Positions 62,164 through 64,000 of a stretch of DNA of 64,000 bases are shown here, piece by piece. Origin of the DNA: Tethya wilhelma (lineage: Eukaryota; Porifera; Demospongiae; Tethyida; Tethyidae); assembly GCA_964030475.1 (NCBI GenBank), contig CAXIPT010000003.1, positions 10,307,953-10,371,952 on the forward strand, given 5' to 3'. The translations under genes and the position numbers were made by a program. Numbering within the stretch: the stretch's first letter is position 1; every line of letters begins with the position of its first letter. The notes below the pieces were generated by a model, which did not search any database, was not told the origin of the DNA, and saw only the letters and a list, made by a program, of their open reading frames with translations.

Positions 62164-63939
62164 ATGGCCAAGCGATGTCCATGGTCACAAGAAGATCTAA
62201 TTAAGGCTGTCCAAGACATTCGAGAGAAGAGAAGCACATACAGAAAGGCTGAGGCAGCATATGGAATCCCCAAAAGTACACTATTTGATTATGCAACCGG
62301 GAGATCCGAAATTGGAAGCAAACCTGGACCAGACACTGTACTCACCACTGCTGAAGAAGACAAAATTGTGGAGTATGTTATCGAGATGAGTAAGATTGGA
62401 TATGGCCGTACTCGGGAGCAAATCTTAGAAATGGTGAAATGTTTCATTGAGGTTGATGGACGGCCTAATCCTTTTAAGAACAACAGACCTGGAAGGAAAT
62501 GGTGGCAGCTTTTCTTAAAACGACATCCAATTCTTTCGACACGTGTACCTGAACCCCTTCAGTTGGCACGTGCCAGGTGCTGTACTCCTGAAGTTATTCT
62601 TAGTTGGTTTGCTGACTTTGATCAGTTTTTACAAGTTAATAGTGTCAAAGACCAGCCAATGGCAATTTGGAATGCTGACGAGGCAGGATTCCCTCTTTGC
62701 CCGAAAACAGGCAAAGTGCTTGCTATGCGCAACTCAAAGAATGTGTATGCAATCACCGGTGATTCCAAAGAGCAGATAACATGTCTTTGTGCTGCAGGTG
62801 CTTCTGGGCAAGTCATCCCTCCCATGCACATATTTGCCGGTGAGCGTTTTGGATATAATCCCATGAAAAATGCTGTTCCAGGATCCTATTTTGGTCGCTC
62901 ACCAAATGGGTGGATCTCTACAGAGATTTTTTTTGGTTGGATCGCAAATCATTTCGCAAAACATGTGACAGTGAGACCTGTAGTACTATTGGTGGATGGT
63001 CACACCTGTCATATTGACCTTGAAGTGTCAAAATTCTGTCGAGATAACAAAATTTTGCTCTACTGCCTACCACCACACTCCTCGCATTTGTTACAGCCAC
63101 TGGATGTTGGTTTTTTTAAACCACTGAAAGAAAACTGGTCAAAAGTGTGTGATCACTACCGATTAGAACATCCTGGAAAAGCTGTTACTAAAGATGTGTT
63201 TGCTGAGTTGTTTAAGCAAGCCTGGCTTAACACTGTGAAAGCATCATCTATTGTCAATGCTTTTAAGGAATCAGGTACTTGTCCTTTCAATCCTGATGCT
63301 ATTGACAAAAGCAAACTAGCGCCCTCTCTACCATATTCTCACTTGTCAGAAAAACCCAAGAAACAAGATGCATCATCTTCCGAGAGTCAGAGTCTAGCAC
63401 TACTAGAAAATACAATGAAGCCAGAAACTGTGCAGCTTTATAATCAGAGATATGAAGAAGGTTATGATGTTGAAGTGGATGAACTGTATGTAGTTTGGTC
63501 TAAGTTTAAAGCTCTGGCCATTTCTGATGACAAGGAAATAACTCCACCTCCACCCACTCTCCCTATTAGAGAACAGAAGGTTTCTCCAGCCCTTGATGAG
63601 ATTTTGACGCATCCAGACCCTCCTAAAAATAAGAATGCAGGAAAATCAACATCAAAGATGCCCAAGCACTTGTCAAGTGAGCAAATGATTGAGTACCTAC
63701 AAAATGAAAAAGATGAAAAACTCAGATTAGAGGTAGAAAAGGCAAAGAGAAAAGAAGACCGAGAAAGAAAAAAAAAGGAGAGAGAGGAAGAAAAGGAAAG
63801 AAAGCGTATAGAAAGAGAAAAGAAGAAAGAGGCTACAGCTAGATCGAGGCTTTTGAGTAGACGCGGAAGAGGTGGCCGTGGAAGAGGTGGCCGTGGGAGA
63901 GGTGGAAGAGGTTCTCGTGGGAGAGGTAGTGGTAGTTGA
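62164..63939 (+). CDS. Pogo/Tigger-type DDE transposase, intact
   Basis: 591 codons without interruption. Residues 5-55 are a Psq/CENP-B-type helix-turn-helix (AVQDIREKRSTYRKAEAAYG, IPKSTLFDY), followed by a second DNA-binding region (GRKWWQLFLKRHP). The DDE_1 catalytic core has D172 in NADEAGF, D278 in LLVDGHTCH and D314 in LQPLDVGFFKPLK, the DDD triad of the pogo group of Tc1/mariner. The C-terminus is a long charged helix (KRKEDRERKKKEREEEK) ending in RGRGGRGRGG repeats. It catalyses cut-and-paste transposition into TA. Reading frame, triad and length suggest a recent insertion or selection on the protein. The right end of the element lies outside the window. Confidence 0.92.
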   Translation: MAKRCPWSQEDLIKAVQDIREKRSTYRKAEAAYGIPKSTLFDYATGRSEIGSKPGPDTVLTTAEEDKIVEYVIEMSKIGYGRTREQILEMVKCFIEVDGRPNPFKNNRPGRKWWQLFLKRHPILSTRVPEPLQLARARCCTPEVILSWFADFDQFLQVNSVKDQPMAIWNADEAGFPLCPKTGKVLAMRNSKNVYAITGDSKEQITCLCAAGASGQVIPPMHIFAGERFGYNPMKNAVPGSYFGRSPNGWISTEIFFGWIANHFAKHVTVRPVVLLVDGHTCHIDLEVSKFCRDNKILLYCLPPHSSHLLQPLDVGFFKPLKENWSKVCDHYRLEHPGKAVTKDVFAELFKQAWLNTVKASSIVNAFKESGTCPFNPDAIDKSKLAPSLPYSHLSEKPKKQDASSSESQSLALLENTMKPETVQLYNQRYEEGYDVEVDELYVVWSKFKALAISDDKEITPPPPTLPIREQKVSPALDEILTHPDPPKNKNAGKSTSKMPKHLSSEQMIEYLQNEKDEKLRLEVEKAKRKEDRERKKKEREEEKERKRIEREKKKEATARSRLLSRRGRGGRGRGGRGRGGRGSRGRGSGS

Positions 63940-64000
63940 CAAAGAGAAGTGAGTCCTGTAACACAAAGCGACTCCACTCAGTCAGACCAGTCTGGGGTGT

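Noticed and set aside
63462..63977. Long minus-strand open frame opposite the transposase C-terminus
   Set aside because: It is the antisense shadow of the Lys/Glu-rich and RGG coding region.

Overview
The window is animal nuclear DNA. Coding exons are short, introns are mostly 50-500 bp with GT..AG ends, Pol III tRNA genes sit inside introns, and CA/GT and CT microsatellites are frequent. Several genes belong to conserved metazoan families, while others are orphan proteins with Death-like or CARD-like domains or kinase-kelch fusions of a kind I associate with demosponges. My best guess is a demosponge, possibly Amphimedon, but this rests on gene style and not on a search. Single or short N runs at 4901, 10941, 42808-42846 and 45223 mark weak points in a draft assembly; three of them coincide with odd junctions.

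Layout. 290-5183 (+): 3' part of an FGD-type RhoGEF (DH-PH-FYVE-PH) with three tRNA genes and a 593 bp MITE in its introns. 5475-6494 (+): one-exon protein resembling C1orf74/DUF4504. 6803-9459 (+): kinase, coiled coil and kelch in one protein. 9757-13590 (-): a Death-like-domain gene next to a partial duplicate fused to LINE ORF1, with an internal palindromic element. 13972-15784 (-): SNIP1, head to head with DCP1 at 16375-20686 (+). 21724-30054 (+): a full ABCB transporter with a tandemly duplicated exon. 30697-41955 (-): a 20-exon Ser-rich repeat protein whose first intron holds an antisense LINE (38.1-41.1 kb).

41956-47447 is rearranged: the head of an unknown gene, an assembly gap, a truncated WAPL gene, and two further copies (one inverted) of the first exons of the Ser-rich gene. 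47448-51826 (+): PFKFB, 17 exons, with two tRNA-Arg genes in introns. 52378-54681 (+): one-exon protein with a myristoylation signal and a CARD-like domain. 55095-56987 (+): type II membrane protein, probably a glycosyltransferase. 57170-61434 (-): LTA4H-type M1 metallopeptidase lacking its N-terminus and with an altered exopeptidase motif. 62164-63939 (+): intact pogo/Tigger-type transposase.

The genes do not form one pathway. SNIP1 and DCP1 share a divergent promoter and both act in RNA-related processes; FGD, the kinase-kelch, Death-like and CARD-like proteins fit signalling and innate immunity. Exon chains were joined by hand from splice signals and phase. For SNIP1, DCP1, ABCB, PFKFB, the Ser-rich gene, the glycosyltransferase and the LTA4H-like gene the joined lengths are divisible by three, which supports the models.
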